From: Achromobacter sp. MFA1 R4
Lineage (GTDB): Bacteria > Pseudomonadota > Gammaproteobacteria > Burkholderiales > Burkholderiaceae_B
Direction: 5' to 3'
NCBI RefSeq assembly: GCF_900156745.1
Contig: NZ_LT707065.1
Coordinates: 1 to 64,000, forward strand
Length of the DNA: 64,000 bases
The notes beneath the pieces are model-generated. The model was given only the letters and a program-made list of their open reading frames with translations, had not been told where the DNA came from and made no database searches. Shown in pieces: positions 1-7,253 of the stretch (the stretch's first letter is position 1; every line of letters starts with the position of its first letter). A program made the position numbers and the translations under genes.

Positions 1-81
1 GGAGTAGCCAGGTGGTGCGTTGCCCAGATTCTTCTGAATGCCAACCCATCCGGGTTCTGGCAGTTTCAAGAACCTGGAGAA

Positions 82-495
82 ATGATGAAGAAGCTCTTAG
101 TGGTTGCTGCCGCTGGTTGCCTTGCTTGCAGGCTTGCGACGATGACGCCCGAGTCGCCAGCCGCAACCTGTCCAAGGCTGCTGACAACTTCGAAGTGAAC
201 CGGCGCATCGTCTTCTACAACGGCATCACCGACCAGTACATGCTGACTGTCGAGGGCCGTTGTTCGATTGAACCAGCTCGACGGCAAGACGTTGCATGTG
301 ATCTGCATGACCGGCCCTGGTGAATACAAGAAGCACTTCCTCGGCCTGTCGGACAACGTGACCTTCTTTGCCGAGCAGCTGGAATCCGTGAAAGCGAGCG
401 CGTACCACTACCGCGTCACGTTCAAGCCCCAACAGATCATCCCGGATATCGATTTCCGCGGCAGCACCAAGGCGCTTAAGGATCTGGCGAACTAA
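82..495 (+). pseudogene. Phage lipoprotein gene broken by frameshifts
   Basis: Three reading frames must be joined to read one protein. It starts MMKKLLVVAAAGC at 82, moves to another frame for CDDDARVASRNLSKAADNFEVNRR, and ends in a third frame with LDGKTLHVICMTGPGEYKK up to FRGSTKALKDLAN at 495. The joined product resembles the small beta-sandwich lipoproteins of Bordetella/Achromobacter phages, with a lipobox that would read LAGC if the indels near 125-135 were corrected. A further extra C near 271 causes the last shift. A ribosome site (GGAGA) precedes the ATG. As written the gene cannot give the full product. Either the phage gene is decaying or this stretch has indel errors. Confidence 0.6.
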
Positions 496-528
496 CTCTG
501 CCTGCGCCGCGACAGGACGCAGACACGT

Positions 529-589
529 GAATCCTGAAAGAAGCGGAACAGTTCAGCCGGCCGAGTCCGGCCCGCTTCTTTCAGGATTC
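529..589. repeat. Intergenic stem-loop with 18-bp perfect arms
   Basis: Bases 529-546 and 572-589 are perfect reverse complements (GAATCCTGAAAGAAGCGG and its complement), with a 25-nt loop that holds a second small hairpin of CCGG arms. No T-run follows on either strand, so it is not a standard terminator. It lies between two phage genes, and similar long stems occur at 1659-1751, 2044-2089 and 5942-5994. Confidence 0.75.
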
Positions 590-614
590 ATACCGATTAA
601 CAAGGAGAACGAGC

Positions 615-1203
615 ATGGATATCAAGACTTTGGAAGCCCTCGGCGTCACATCGAGGATTTGGCCGATCGGATCGTGGATCAGGCCGTCGACACACTGGCT
701 GTCGAGCACTGGCTTCAACCCCGACACGGAAGAAGAGACGCGCTATGCATCCCGCTTTAAGCGTGAGATAGAGGCGCGCGTGCAGAAGGCGGTCGATGAA
801 AAAATTGCCGCTCTTGCCGCCGTGCATATCGTGCCGCGTGTGGGCGAGATGATCGAACAGGCGAACATGCGCAAGACGAACGGCTACGGCGAGCCTAAGG
901 GGCCTTCGCTGACGTTCAAGGAATACATCGCCCATCGCGCTGAGGTCTATATGACCGAAGAAGTGGACTACCACGGCAATTCCAAGGCGGATCTCGAAGC
1001 CAAATCAGAGTCGACCTACAACTGGCGCAATTGCGGCCCACGCCTGACGGTGCTGATGCGCAACTACATCGCGGATTCGCTCAAAAGCATGCCGAGGCTG
1101 CTGTAAACGATGTCAACAAGGTCATCGCCAAGAACATCGAGAACGCCGCAAAGGACGCCATCACTGCCGCCGCTAACTCAATCAAGGTAAACATAAGCGC
1201 CTA
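615..1203 (+). pseudogene. Phage hypothetical protein, frame broken
   Basis: The gene begins MDIKTLEALGVTS at 615 with a good ribosome site (AAGGAG). The reading frame then leaves its ancestral path between about 652 and 705, where the alternative frame gives EDLADRIVDQAVDTL, and returns at STGFNPDTEEE. A missing A near 1083 produces an early stop at 1106. Restoring it continues the frame as HAEAAVNDVNKVIAKNIENAAKDAI to a stop near 1203. The restored product is about 195 residues, mostly helical and charged, with no family I can name. Together with the preceding gene this makes at least five indels in 1.1 kb. Confidence 0.6.
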
Positions 1204-1243
1204 ACCCCTCCCTATTAGCATCCCGAATGGCAAAGGAGAAGAT

Positions 1244-1447
1244 ATGACCGAGAACCTCAACGCCGACGACTTGGTGCAACTGGACCCGGGAAAAGTTGGC
1301 AACCCGCTGTTTGCAGGCTGCGTCATGGTAGTTACGGAACCGAAGTCGTGGGGCGCGCAAGGCTACGTTCAGGCTCCGGGCGGCGGACAGGCTTACTACC
1401 GGCAAAGCATGAAGAAATGGAACTGGTTGGCCGCGCCGTTTGGGTAG
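1244..1447 (+). CDS. Small conserved phage protein, unknown function
   Basis: A 67-residue acidic protein starting MTENLNADDLVQLDPGKVGN, with a hydrophobic core segment (LFAGCVMVVTEPKSWGAQGY) and an aromatic C-terminus. Proteins of this appearance are common in betaproteobacterial siphovirus early regions, but no function is known to me. GGAGA lies 7 bases before the ATG. Unlike the two genes before it, its frame is intact. Confidence 0.75.
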   Translation: MTENLNADDLVQLDPGKVGNPLFAGCVMVVTEPKSWGAQGYVQAPGGGQAYYRQSMKKWNWLAAPFG

Positions 1448-1465
1448 CTGACTGAGGGAGCCGAC

Positions 1466-1633
1466 ATGACAACCACCCACTACGCAGCATCCGCCAGCAA
1501 TGCAATGGCTAGCTGGTACCAGATGTGGGACCACGCCGCCGCTACGTACTGGGTGACGCTAGGACGTGACGGCTGGTACTCGTACGGTCTTGGCGTGATG
1601 GACGACTTTGGCAATCTGGTGAAGGTGAAGTAA
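1466..1633 (+). CDS. Small phage protein, 55 aa
   Basis: An intact 55-codon frame (MTTTHYAASASNAMASWYQM to FGNLVKVK) starts 18 bases after the previous stop, with a GGGAG ribosome site 6 bases upstream. It is rich in Trp, Tyr and Ala and has no recognisable domain. Spacing and direction place it in the same rightward early operon. Immediately after its stop come the hairpins at 1640-1751. Confidence 0.6.
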   Translation: MTTTHYAASASNAMASWYQMWDHAAATYWVTLGRDGWYSYGLGVMDDFGNLVKVK

Positions 1634-1639
1634 CGCGCT

Positions 1640-1751
1640 CAGGGCCGCGCAAGCCCTGAACCTCCAAGGATGCGGAGCCTTTTATTCATTCGTTCCGCGA
1701 AAAAGCGCATGAGTCCACAGCAGTACCGGTGGCTCCGCATCCTTGGGGGTT
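1640..1751. repeat. Double hairpin with 21-bp outer stem
   Basis: CAGGGC (1640-1645) pairs with GCCCTG (1653-1658), and directly after it 1659-1679 pairs with 1731-1751 over 21 bases with a single G-U-type mismatch. The 51-base loop contains a small GCG/CGC hairpin. No T-run follows. The arms are too long and exact to be chance, so it is either a folded RNA element or a mobile palindrome in the phage early region. Confidence 0.7.
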
Positions 1752-2191
1752 GTGAATAAGGCAGTACAGGGTTGCAGCCCTGCGGTAATAGCTCCTTGAC
1801 CCAGTGGGAGTCTGCCGAAATAGATTGGGCACCTTCACGAGGCGCAATCGTTAACTGCGATGACGGGCGGAGAAAATTAGCGTGCCGCTGACCACCCCGG
1901 GAAAGTAGCGGGGGTCCTCATAGAAGCGGCAGCACGGATGGACGTGCAGGACCGAAGTGGTGGACACCGTTCGTAGCGGCAAGGGAAGCCTTCGCCGCAA
2001 GCCTACAGGTAGGAAGTCAAGATGCCCGAGCATTTGGCACGGTGAAGCGGACAAGCAACCACGAGCCGGTATCAAGCCCGGTCCGCTTCTATGAGGGCAC
2101 ACCCCTCACCCCTCAAGCCCCCACTATTCCCCTAATTCTCCCGTGCAGGGTATGCCGGGGGAGAGCGGGGGCTTACCTGATTGGAGATCGT
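1752..2191 (+). other. Long non-coding stretch, possible structured RNA
   Basis: No convincing reading frame exists between the gene ending at 1633 and the ATG at 2192, which is unusual in an operon where most genes touch or overlap. The stretch holds several nested pairings, for example CAGGG/CCCTG near 1767-1783 and a perfect 9-bp pair GAAGCGGAC (2044-2052) with GTCCGCTTC (2081-2089). It could be a phage non-coding RNA or a decayed gene. I recognise no group I or group II intron core. Confidence 0.35.
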
Positions 2192-2422
2192 ATGAGCGAA
2201 TGGAAACCCATTTCTGAGCTGCCGCCGCTTCACAAGGCCGTCCTGCTTATCAGTGTTGGCAGCGTACCGAACTACGTGACCGACCAATATGTCGGCTGGA
2301 GAACGTTGTCCGGTGAGTTTGCGCGTTGGGTTCATCCGTTCCCGCCAACGCATTGGATGGATCTTCCTGAACCTCCAAGGACCGCTCATGACCTCCCCTG
2401 TGAAACTCCCGCCGCTGCCTAA
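2192..2422 (+). CDS. DUF551 domain phage protein
   Basis: A 76-residue protein beginning MSEWKPISELPPLHKAVLL and carrying THWMDLPEPP near the C-terminus. The N-terminal W-x-P-I-x-x-x-P and the C-terminal T-H-W-M-x-x-P are the two hallmarks of the DUF551 family, common in phages and of unknown role. An upstream in-frame ATG at 2042 exists, but GGAGA at 2183 fits the start at 2192. The 3' end overlaps the next gene by 35 bases in another frame. The window has two more DUF551 domains (6507 and 7833 genes). Confidence 0.75.
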   Translation: MSEWKPISELPPLHKAVLLISVGSVPNYVTDQYVGWRTLSGEFARWVHPFPPTHWMDLPEPPRTAHDLPCETPAAA

Positions 2423-2741
2423 GGGCGTATCTCCGCACCAAGGGATCGGAAAGGCAATGCTTGAGTACGCCGAGCAAGCGGTGCGCCAGGCTCTGGCGGC
2501 ACAGGAGCCGGTGGCGTGGATTCCGATGGTAAACGGCAAGCCTGTTGATCGCCCGTCGAGAGACCTTTGGCTCATGGAGAGGTCAGCCTTGTCTTGGGAA
2601 GGAGGGAAGGTCTTCGGACTGGCACTCATCTCGGGCGACGACTCTGGACATAAGCCCGCGCCTATGGACACAAGCTCTGGACATAACGCCGACAAGGAGC
2701 CTCCATGCTCACCAACCTCAAGTACTGGGCAATCCCAATAA
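2388..2741 (+). CDS. Phage hypothetical protein, 117 aa
   Basis: The frame starts MTSPVKLPPLPKGVSPH at 2388 after CCAAGGA, overlapping the DUF551 gene. The N-terminal half has a helical segment (IGKAMLEYAEQAVRQALAAQ) of a kind found at the front of several phage DUF551-type proteins, followed by EPVAWIPMVNGKPVD. The last 40 residues are low-complexity and hydrophilic. The 3' end overlaps the 25-residue membrane peptide at 2705. Function unknown. Confidence 0.6.
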   Translation: MTSPVKLPPLPKGVSPHQGIGKAMLEYAEQAVRQALAAQEPVAWIPMVNGKPVDRPSRDLWLMERSALSWEGGKVFGLALISGDDSGHKPAPMDTSSGHNADKEPPCSPTSSTGQSQ

Positions 2742-2782
2742 TCATTCTATTCGCCGCCCTGGGGTATCACGTGGGGTGGTAG
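2705..2782 (+). CDS. 25-aa membrane microprotein
   Basis: ATG at 2705 follows AAGGAG by 6 bases and opens MLTNLKYWAIPIIILFAALG then YHVGW and a stop. Nearly the whole peptide is one hydrophobic segment. It overlaps the 3' end of the preceding gene in another frame. Similar tiny one-helix genes sit at 3900, 6344, 9109 and 9629 in this operon, which supports it being real. Confidence 0.5.
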   Translation: MLTNLKYWAIPIIILFAALGYHVGW

Positions 2783-2805
2783 GACTTCTCTGATTTGGAG
2801 CTTAC

Positions 2806-3051
2806 ATGAAGCAAGCATTGATTCTTGTCGTGGCGTTGTTGGCTGGATGTACGAACGCTGACGATGCGACCCGGGCCTTAAAAGCGGCTGGATACACCGA
2901 TATCCAAATCACCGGCTACCGCTGGTTTGGATGCAGCAAAGACGACAGCATACATACCGGGTTCATTGCGACAGGCCGTGACGGATCCAAAGTCACCGGC
3001 ATCGTGTGCGGCGAGTTGTTCTTCAAAGGAAACACCATCCGCACTGACTAG
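2806..3051 (+). CDS. Small phage lipoprotein
   Basis: An 81-residue protein with a clear lipoprotein signal: MKQALILVVALLAGC, with the lipobox LLAGC placing the acylated Cys at residue 15. The mature part holds DDATRALKAAGYTDIQITGYRWFGCSKDD, and ends FKGNTIRTD. Mature proteins of this kind recur in phage accessory regions, where lipoproteins often alter the infected cell envelope. No specific role can be read from the sequence. GGAG precedes the start. Confidence 0.7.
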   Translation: MKQALILVVALLAGCTNADDATRALKAAGYTDIQITGYRWFGCSKDDSIHTGFIATGRDGSKVTGIVCGELFFKGNTIRTD

Positions 3052-3060
3052 GAGGCTGAC

Positions 3061-3333
3061 ATGGACCGTTGGCATGGAGACGAACAATACGAAGTCCTCA
3101 CCGCCACCGTGCAGGACGTATGCGAGACGCTGGGCAACCCTGCTAGCTGGGACGCAGACGGGCATGACGCGATGTGGTGGACCAAGCGGCTTGAGGATGC
3201 GGACTTCTTCGCAAATCTCGGGCATGCGGATCATCTGGCGATCTTGCAGGCGGTGATGAACAGCAATTCGCAGTGGGTGATTTCCTTGCAAAGGGATATC
3301 AAGCACGCTGTACACATCGAACTGGAGGGGTAG
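3061..3333 (+). CDS. Phage hypothetical protein, 90 aa
   Basis: A 90-residue soluble acidic protein, MDRWHGDEQYEVLTATVQDV to KHAVHIELEG, starting 9 bases after the lipoprotein stop with an AGGAGG ribosome site. It has a Trp/His-rich centre (DADGHDAMWWTKRLEDADFF). No known domain recognised. The HNH endonuclease gene follows immediately. Confidence 0.65.
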   Translation: MDRWHGDEQYEVLTATVQDVCETLGNPASWDADGHDAMWWTKRLEDADFFANLGHADHLAILQAVMNSNSQWVISLQRDIKHAVHIELEG

Positions 3334-3336
3334 CCA

Positions 3337-3903
3337 ATGGATGAAGAATGGCGGGACGTTCTTGGCTATGAGGGTCACTACATCATCAGCAATTTTGGAA
3401 GGATTGTTAGCGTTCGCCGCGTTGTGAAGGGCAAAAAGCGCCGAACCGTAGGCGGCCAGGTAATGAAGCCGCGTCTGAACAACGGATACGCCCTGGTAAC
3501 GCTGAGTCTAGATAAAAAAATGAAGAACGCTAGCGTCCATAGGATGGTGGCCATGGCATTTTGTGATGGCGCTCGCCCTTGGTTAGTGGTCAACCATAAA
3601 AACGGCAACCGCAGCGACAACCGGGCGGACAACTTGGAATGGGTGACCATTTCTCAAAACTGCATCCACGCATTCAGGGTTCTTAATCGAAAGCCCACCT
3701 CCTTGGGGAAGCGGGGAGCGAAATGCCCGTTTAGCAAACCTATTGTTGCCATTTCACCCGACGGCACAGAAACCCACTATGCCGGGATTTCTGAAGCCTC
3801 AAGGCAACTCGGGATAGTTAACCAAAGCATAAGCAATTGCTGCCGAGGAAAACAACGCACAAGTTGCGGATATAGGTTCCGTTACGCTGGAGTTCAAGTA
3901 TGA
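3337..3903 (+). CDS. HNH homing endonuclease with NUMOD4 domain
   Basis: A 188-residue protein. The N-terminus (EEWRDVLGYEGHYIISNFGR then IVSVRR) is a NUMOD4 DNA-binding module. Residues 70-105 (VHRMVAMAF then VVNHKNGNRSDNRADNLEWVT) are an HNH_3 nuclease fold with the His-Asn-x-x-x-N-N-L-x-W pattern. A C-terminal segment (SRQLGIVNQSISNCCRGKQR) looks like a NUMOD1-type helix-turn-helix. Free-standing enzymes of this type copy themselves into related phages. Its base composition is visibly poorer in GC than its neighbours, consistent with recent arrival. Its stop overlaps the next ATG. Confidence 0.9.
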   Translation: MDEEWRDVLGYEGHYIISNFGRIVSVRRVVKGKKRRTVGGQVMKPRLNNGYALVTLSLDKKMKNASVHRMVAMAFCDGARPWLVVNHKNGNRSDNRADNLEWVTISQNCIHAFRVLNRKPTSLGKRGAKCPFSKPIVAISPDGTETHYAGISEASRQLGIVNQSISNCCRGKQRTSCGYRFRYAGVQV

Positions 3904-4058
3904 AACGATTCCTAGCCTTTCTACAAACCCACGGCCTCACGATCTTCTTCGGGGCCGTTTTTCTTACTGCCACCTGCATTCTGCGTCCCACGCTCGACAA
4001 GTACGAAGAGGACCGGATTGCGAAGGAAGGGGGCACCCGATACGCGAGTCGGCAATGA
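3900..4058 (+). CDS. 52-aa one-helix membrane protein
   Basis: ATG at 3900 overlaps the stop of the HNH gene (ATGA). The product, MKRFLAFLQTHGLTIFFGAV then FLTATCILRPTLDKYEEDR, has one membrane segment at about residues 10-30 and a charged tail. Its own stop overlaps the ATG of the following gene (ATGA at 4055), so it is translationally coupled on both sides. Role unknown. Confidence 0.55.
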   Translation: MKRFLAFLQTHGLTIFFGAVFLTATCILRPTLDKYEEDRIAKEGGTRYASRQ

Positions 4059-4297
4059 AAGCCGAAGACTTCTTCGCCCCTGGTCTGCCTGACCAATACC
4101 TACGCGCCCAGCGTGGCCGGGCAGTAGCAATCATCAAACCCAAGTCGCCCGAGTCTCAGGAGAACGAAATTGAGTATCGCCATTATGGTCTTAGGACCGT
4201 CAGGGAGCGGGAAGTCGTACAGCCTGCGCAACTTCGACCCGACCCAAGTAACCCTGATCCAACCGATCAAAAAGCCCCTCCCCTTCAAGTCTGCTGA
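4055..4297 (+). CDS. Phage hypothetical protein, 80 aa
   Basis: It starts at an ATGA overlap with the previous gene and reads MKAEDFFAPGLPDQYLRAQR then GRAVAIIKPKSPESQ. The first 45 residues look like a folded protein; the last part runs in a second frame through the start of the ATPase gene at 4170, giving a 128-base overlap that is unusual. The true protein may end earlier, with the frame extended here by an indel. Unknown function. Confidence 0.45.
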   Translation: MKAEDFFAPGLPDQYLRAQRGRAVAIIKPKSPESQENEIEYRHYGLRTVREREVVQPAQLRPDPSNPDPTDQKAPPLQVC

Positions 4298-4820
4298 CTG
4301 GACGCTGCGAACCAAGGAGAACACCAGCGGTGCGCGGTTTGTCACCGACGACAGCATCTTGATCGAGAAGGCCATGCGCAAGACTGATCGGGATGTGGTG
4401 ATCGTCGACGACTACCAGGCTGTCCTGACAAACGAGCTGATGCGCCGCAGCACCGAGACCGGGTTCCAGAAGTTCGCAGACATCGGCCATGGGGCCTGGA
4501 GCATCTTCCAGGCGGCTGGCGATCTGCCGGAACAGAAGCGCGTTTACATCATGGCCCACACCCAGACCGACGATTACGGGAACGTCCGCATGAAGACGGT
4601 GGGGAAGATGGTGGACGAGAAGCTGGTCCCCGAGGGCTATTTCACCATCGTCCTGCGGGCCGAGCAGATCAACGGACAGCACGTCTTTGCCACTCAGAGC
4701 AACGGGCAGGACTGCTGCAAATCCCCCCCCGGCATGTTTGACGGCATGCACATCCCCAATGACCTCGCAGCCGTCGACGCTGCTATCTGCGAGTTTTACG
4801 GCCTTACCCAACCCGCCTGA
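4170..4820 (+). CDS. Phage RecA-like recombination ATPase (Sak4/AAA_24 type)
   Basis: A 216-residue P-loop ATPase. Walker A is GPSGSGKS at residues 9-16 and Walker B is VVIVDD at 76-81. The fold and size match the AAA_24/Sak4 proteins that act as phage single-strand annealing or strand-exchange factors. The next gene is a DUF669 single-strand-binding protein, the usual partner, which supports a role in phage recombination and replication. Start is TTG at 4170, preceded by GGAGAACG; no better in-frame start gives Walker A so near the N-terminus. Confidence 0.8.
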   Translation: MSIAIMVLGPSGSGKSYSLRNFDPTQVTLIQPIKKPLPFKSADWTLRTKENTSGARFVTDDSILIEKAMRKTDRDVVIVDDYQAVLTNELMRRSTETGFQKFADIGHGAWSIFQAAGDLPEQKRVYIMAHTQTDDYGNVRMKTVGKMVDEKLVPEGYFTIVLRAEQINGQHVFATQSNGQDCCKSPPGMFDGMHIPNDLAAVDAAICEFYGLTQPA

Positions 4821-4831
4821 GAGTATCGAAA

Positions 4832-5428
4832 ATGCGCAAATACGAGTTCAACGAAGAATCCGCCCGTCAAGCTGGTGCCAGCAACTTCATCGACGCCACC
4901 GGCAAGTACAAGGGAACCTTCACCCAAGCCAAGCAGGTCATCAGCACGAAGGGGACCGAAGGTATCGAGTTCAGCTTTGAGGCCGAAGATGGCCGAACGG
5001 CCAACTACCTCCAACTCTGGACCTTCAACAAGGAAGGCAAGCCACTGTATGGCAAGAAGGTGCTGGATGCGCTGATGTGCTGCGCCCGCATCAAGACCCT
5101 CACGCCCCAGAAAGGCACCATTCAAGGTAAGCACGGCCAGGAAGACGCGGTGCTGTTCCCAGGCCTGCAAGGTCGTCCCATCGGTCTTCTGCTGCAGCGT
5201 GAGGAGTACCAGAAGGACAACGGCGACACCGGCTACAAGTTCAACATCTACGCCCCGTTCCACGCTGAAACGGAAATGATGGCGGTGGAACTGCTGGACA
5301 ACAAGACCGCACCGGAAATGCTGCCGAAGGTGCTGGAAGGCCTGCAGGACAAGCCGCTCCAAAACCGCTCCCGCCCGGCTGCCAGCCACCACGCGCAGAG
5401 CGAGAACCCCGCCGATCCCTGGGACTAA
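4832..5428 (+). CDS. DUF669 phage single-strand DNA-binding protein
   Basis: A 198-residue protein with the DUF669 layout: MRKYEFNEESARQAGASNF at the start, a beta-rich OB-like body (YKGTFTQAKQVISTKGTEG then IEFSFEAEDGRTANYLQLWT) and a flexible Pro/Ser tail ending NPADPWD. The acidic tip with a terminal aromatic resembles the protein-interaction tails of bacterial SSB. It follows the ATPase by 11 bases and is followed by Gp157, a typical siphovirus recombination block. Confidence 0.85.
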   Translation: MRKYEFNEESARQAGASNFIDATGKYKGTFTQAKQVISTKGTEGIEFSFEAEDGRTANYLQLWTFNKEGKPLYGKKVLDALMCCARIKTLTPQKGTIQGKHGQEDAVLFPGLQGRPIGLLLQREEYQKDNGDTGYKFNIYAPFHAETEMMAVELLDNKTAPEMLPKVLEGLQDKPLQNRSRPAASHHAQSENPADPWD

Positions 5429-5431
5429 ACC

Positions 5432-5935
5432 ATGACGAACGTATCCCTGTATTCGCTGGCCGCTGAGTATCGCGGCCAACTCCAAGCTCTGGAGAACCTG
5501 GACCTGGATGAGAAGGCCTTGGCCGACACCCTGGAAAGTCTAGGCGGCGATTTGGAAGTGAAGGCCCAGAACGTCGTCTGCTTTCTGCGCAACCTGGAAA
5601 CTACTGCCGCGGCGATCAAGGAAGCCGAGGCAAGCATGGCGGCGCGGCGCAAGGCTATCGAGAACCGCGTAGACGGCCTCAAGCGCTACGTGCTGGACTC
5701 CATGCAGAACAACGGCATCCAGAAGATCGAATGCCCCCTGTTCTCCATCAGCATCGCCAAGAACCCGGCAGCGGTGGAGGTGTTCGACGAGAAGCAAATC
5801 CCCGCTGACTACTTCGTCACGCCTCCTGCACCTCCTCCTCAGTTGGACAAGAAAAAGGTAGCTGAGGCGCTTAAGGCTGACATCGACGTTCCTGGCGCGA
5901 AGCTGCGCCATGGCGTCAGATTGTCCATCAAATAG
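5432..5935 (+). CDS. Siphovirus Gp157 family protein
   Basis: A 167-residue protein starting MTNVSLYSLAAEYRGQLQAL, rich in coiled-coil heptads (residues 10-90, including KAQNVVCFLRNLETTAAAIK), then a short beta region (FSISIAKNPAAVEVFDE) and ending DIDVPGAKLRHGVRLSIK. This is the Gp157 (PF05565) pattern, a family of unknown mechanism found beside phage recombination genes and once linked to phage resistance. It starts 4 bases after the DUF669 gene. Confidence 0.85.
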   Translation: MTNVSLYSLAAEYRGQLQALENLDLDEKALADTLESLGGDLEVKAQNVVCFLRNLETTAAAIKEAEASMAARRKAIENRVDGLKRYVLDSMQNNGIQKIECPLFSISIAKNPAAVEVFDEKQIPADYFVTPPAPPPQLDKKKVAEALKADIDVPGAKLRHGVRLSIK

Positions 5936-5941
5936 TTCCCC

Positions 5942-5994
5942 GGCAGCTCCCAGCACAACCCACCTGGAGCCCGCAGCATCCGCTGGGGGCTGCC
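5942..5994. repeat. Intergenic stem-loop, 13-bp arms
   Basis: GGCAGCTCCCAGC (5942-5954) pairs with GCTGGGGGCTGCC (5982-5994), with one wobble and a 27-base loop. It starts 6 bases after the Gp157 stop and ends shortly before the ribosome site of the next gene. No T-run follows. It belongs with the other long intergenic stems of this operon. Confidence 0.65.
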
Positions 5995-6016
5995 ACCCTA
6001 TTCCTTGGAGACACGA

Positions 6017-6169
6017 ATGAAGAACCACGTTTGGGTAGTTGAGGCCCGCAGACTCGATGGCCGTTGGACTGCCTTTGCCTTACGGAATACCCGTCTCGAA
6101 GCGCGCGTATTCAAACTTGAGCGGATCTACCCCGAGAATTTCCGCATCCGCAAGTACGTCCCCGCCTAA
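6017..6169 (+). CDS. Small phage protein, 50 aa
   Basis: A 50-residue basic protein (MKNHVWVVEARRLDGRWTAF to IRKYVPA) starting after TTGGAG. The pattern W-V-V-E-A-R-x-x-D-G-R-W is typical of small phage proteins of unknown function. It overlaps no other good frame and is followed by a gene 10 bases later. Confidence 0.6.
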   Translation: MKNHVWVVEARRLDGRWTAFALRNTRLEARVFKLERIYPENFRIRKYVPA

Positions 6170-6179
6170 CGGAGCAGAT

Positions 6180-6344
6180 ATGGACCTCGCGCAACAACTC
6201 GAGCAAGCCGACGCAGACCGCGTTGACGGCATCACGACCGACAAGCAGTACCTGGAGCGCCGTGCCGAGATTGTGGCGCGGGCCGTGGACTACGACTACT
6301 TGATTATGCAAGACAAGGAGCGTGCGCTCCTGAGGGGGATGTGA
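6180..6344 (+). CDS. Small phage protein, 54 aa
   Basis: MDLAQQLEQADADRVDGITT then DKQYLERRAEIVARAVDYDY and a short charged tail. It is fully helical and acidic, with a GGAG ribosome site 6 bases before the ATG. A longer frame from 6039 would run through the previous gene, so the start at 6180 is preferred. Its stop overlaps the next ATG. Confidence 0.6.
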   Translation: MDLAQQLEQADADRVDGITTDKQYLERRAEIVARAVDYDYLIMQDKERALLRGM

Positions 6345-6502
6345 TGGAAATCGACGATATGCCGGACGATGATGAACTCGCCATAGAGCGCGCCCTGATT
6401 AACTGGGGTCTGTTAGGGGTCGTCTCTGGCCTCGCAACTATCTATGTCGGCATCTTCCTTCTGTGGCGATACGCCCTGTCCTTCTTCTACCCTGGAGCGT
6501 GA
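6344..6502 (+). CDS. 52-aa one-helix membrane protein
   Basis: ATG overlaps the previous stop (TGATG). An acidic N-terminus (MEIDDMPDDDELAIERAL) precedes one membrane segment (GLLGVVSGLATIYVGIFLLW) and a short tail ending FFYPGA. It is coupled to its neighbours and could be a holin-like or envelope peptide; nothing in it decides. Confidence 0.55.
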   Translation: MEIDDMPDDDELAIERALINWGLLGVVSGLATIYVGIFLLWRYALSFFYPGA

Positions 6503-6506
6503 ACAA

Positions 6507-7253
6507 ATGACCCAACAATGGAAGCCGATTGAATCAGCGCCGAAGGATGAACTGATCCTGGTCGGCCCGACCAAGCGCATGGGCATCTGCGTTGCGATGA
6601 ACCACAGCCGAGACGGCTGGGTGACCGAGACGTGCAACGAATGGTTCAACATCTACACGCCCACGCACTGGATGCCGCTGCCCGCCGCTCCTGGAACCCC
6701 TCCCGCCAGCGCACAGCCCGAACGGGACTGGGAACTGTCCTGCGACCACTGCGATGGCGACGGCTTCGTTTATGTCGAGCGCCGGGTTGGACCGTGCGCC
6801 ACCGACATTCAAACGTTCAAGGAGGAATGCGAGTGCTGCGAGGGTCGCGGCTTCACCATCGCGTTCGAGGATATCCCGGGCATTGCGGAATATGTGCGCA
6901 AGAGCCGTCCGGTCGCCAGCGCACAGGACGATGCGAAGGACGAGCGGCAGGCGTTCGAAGCGTGGGGAATGGCTGGCTGCGAAATGGTCGATGACCCGCA
7001 AAGCGGCCGGTTCGATATCGCACGTCATTGCGCGTGGGAAGCATGGAAGGCCCGCGCTTCCCTTGCCGCTCCCGCTGCTGGCGATGCGCGGGATGTGGCA
7101 CGGTATCGAGAAGTGCGCAATAACGCCTGGGTCGCAGGTACTGAATTCCGAATTATGAATCCCAAATTGGGCTACGTCGCGCCGCGCGCGGATGTCGAAT
7201 TTGATGCATTCATCGACGCCGCCATTGCAGCCAAACATAAGGGAGACGCATGA
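6507..7253 (+). CDS. DUF551 protein with zinc-ribbon-like repeats
   Basis: A 248-residue multidomain phage protein. Residues 1-57 are a DUF551 domain (WKPIESAPKDELILV then THWMPLPAAP). Residues 70-120 carry two Cys pairs with Gly-rich spacing, CDHCDGDGF and CECCEGRGF, like the zinc-binding repeats of DnaJ. The C-terminal part holds AFEAWGMAGCEMVDD and a second small domain. Such fusions are common in phage early operons but have no assigned role. Its stop overlaps the next start. Confidence 0.7.
   Translation: MTQQWKPIESAPKDELILVGPTKRMGICVAMNHSRDGWVTETCNEWFNIYTPTHWMPLPAAPGTPPASAQPERDWELSCDHCDGDGFVYVERRVGPCATDIQTFKEECECCEGRGFTIAFEDIPGIAEYVRKSRPVASAQDDAKDERQAFEAWGMAGCEMVDDPQSGRFDIARHCAWEAWKARASLAAPAAGDARDVARYREVRNNAWVAGTEFRIMNPKLGYVAPRADVEFDAFIDAAIAAKHKGDA

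Noticed and set aside
1752-2040. Group I or group II intron
   Set aside because: No recognisable P7/domain V core or intron protein; left as unassigned structured region.
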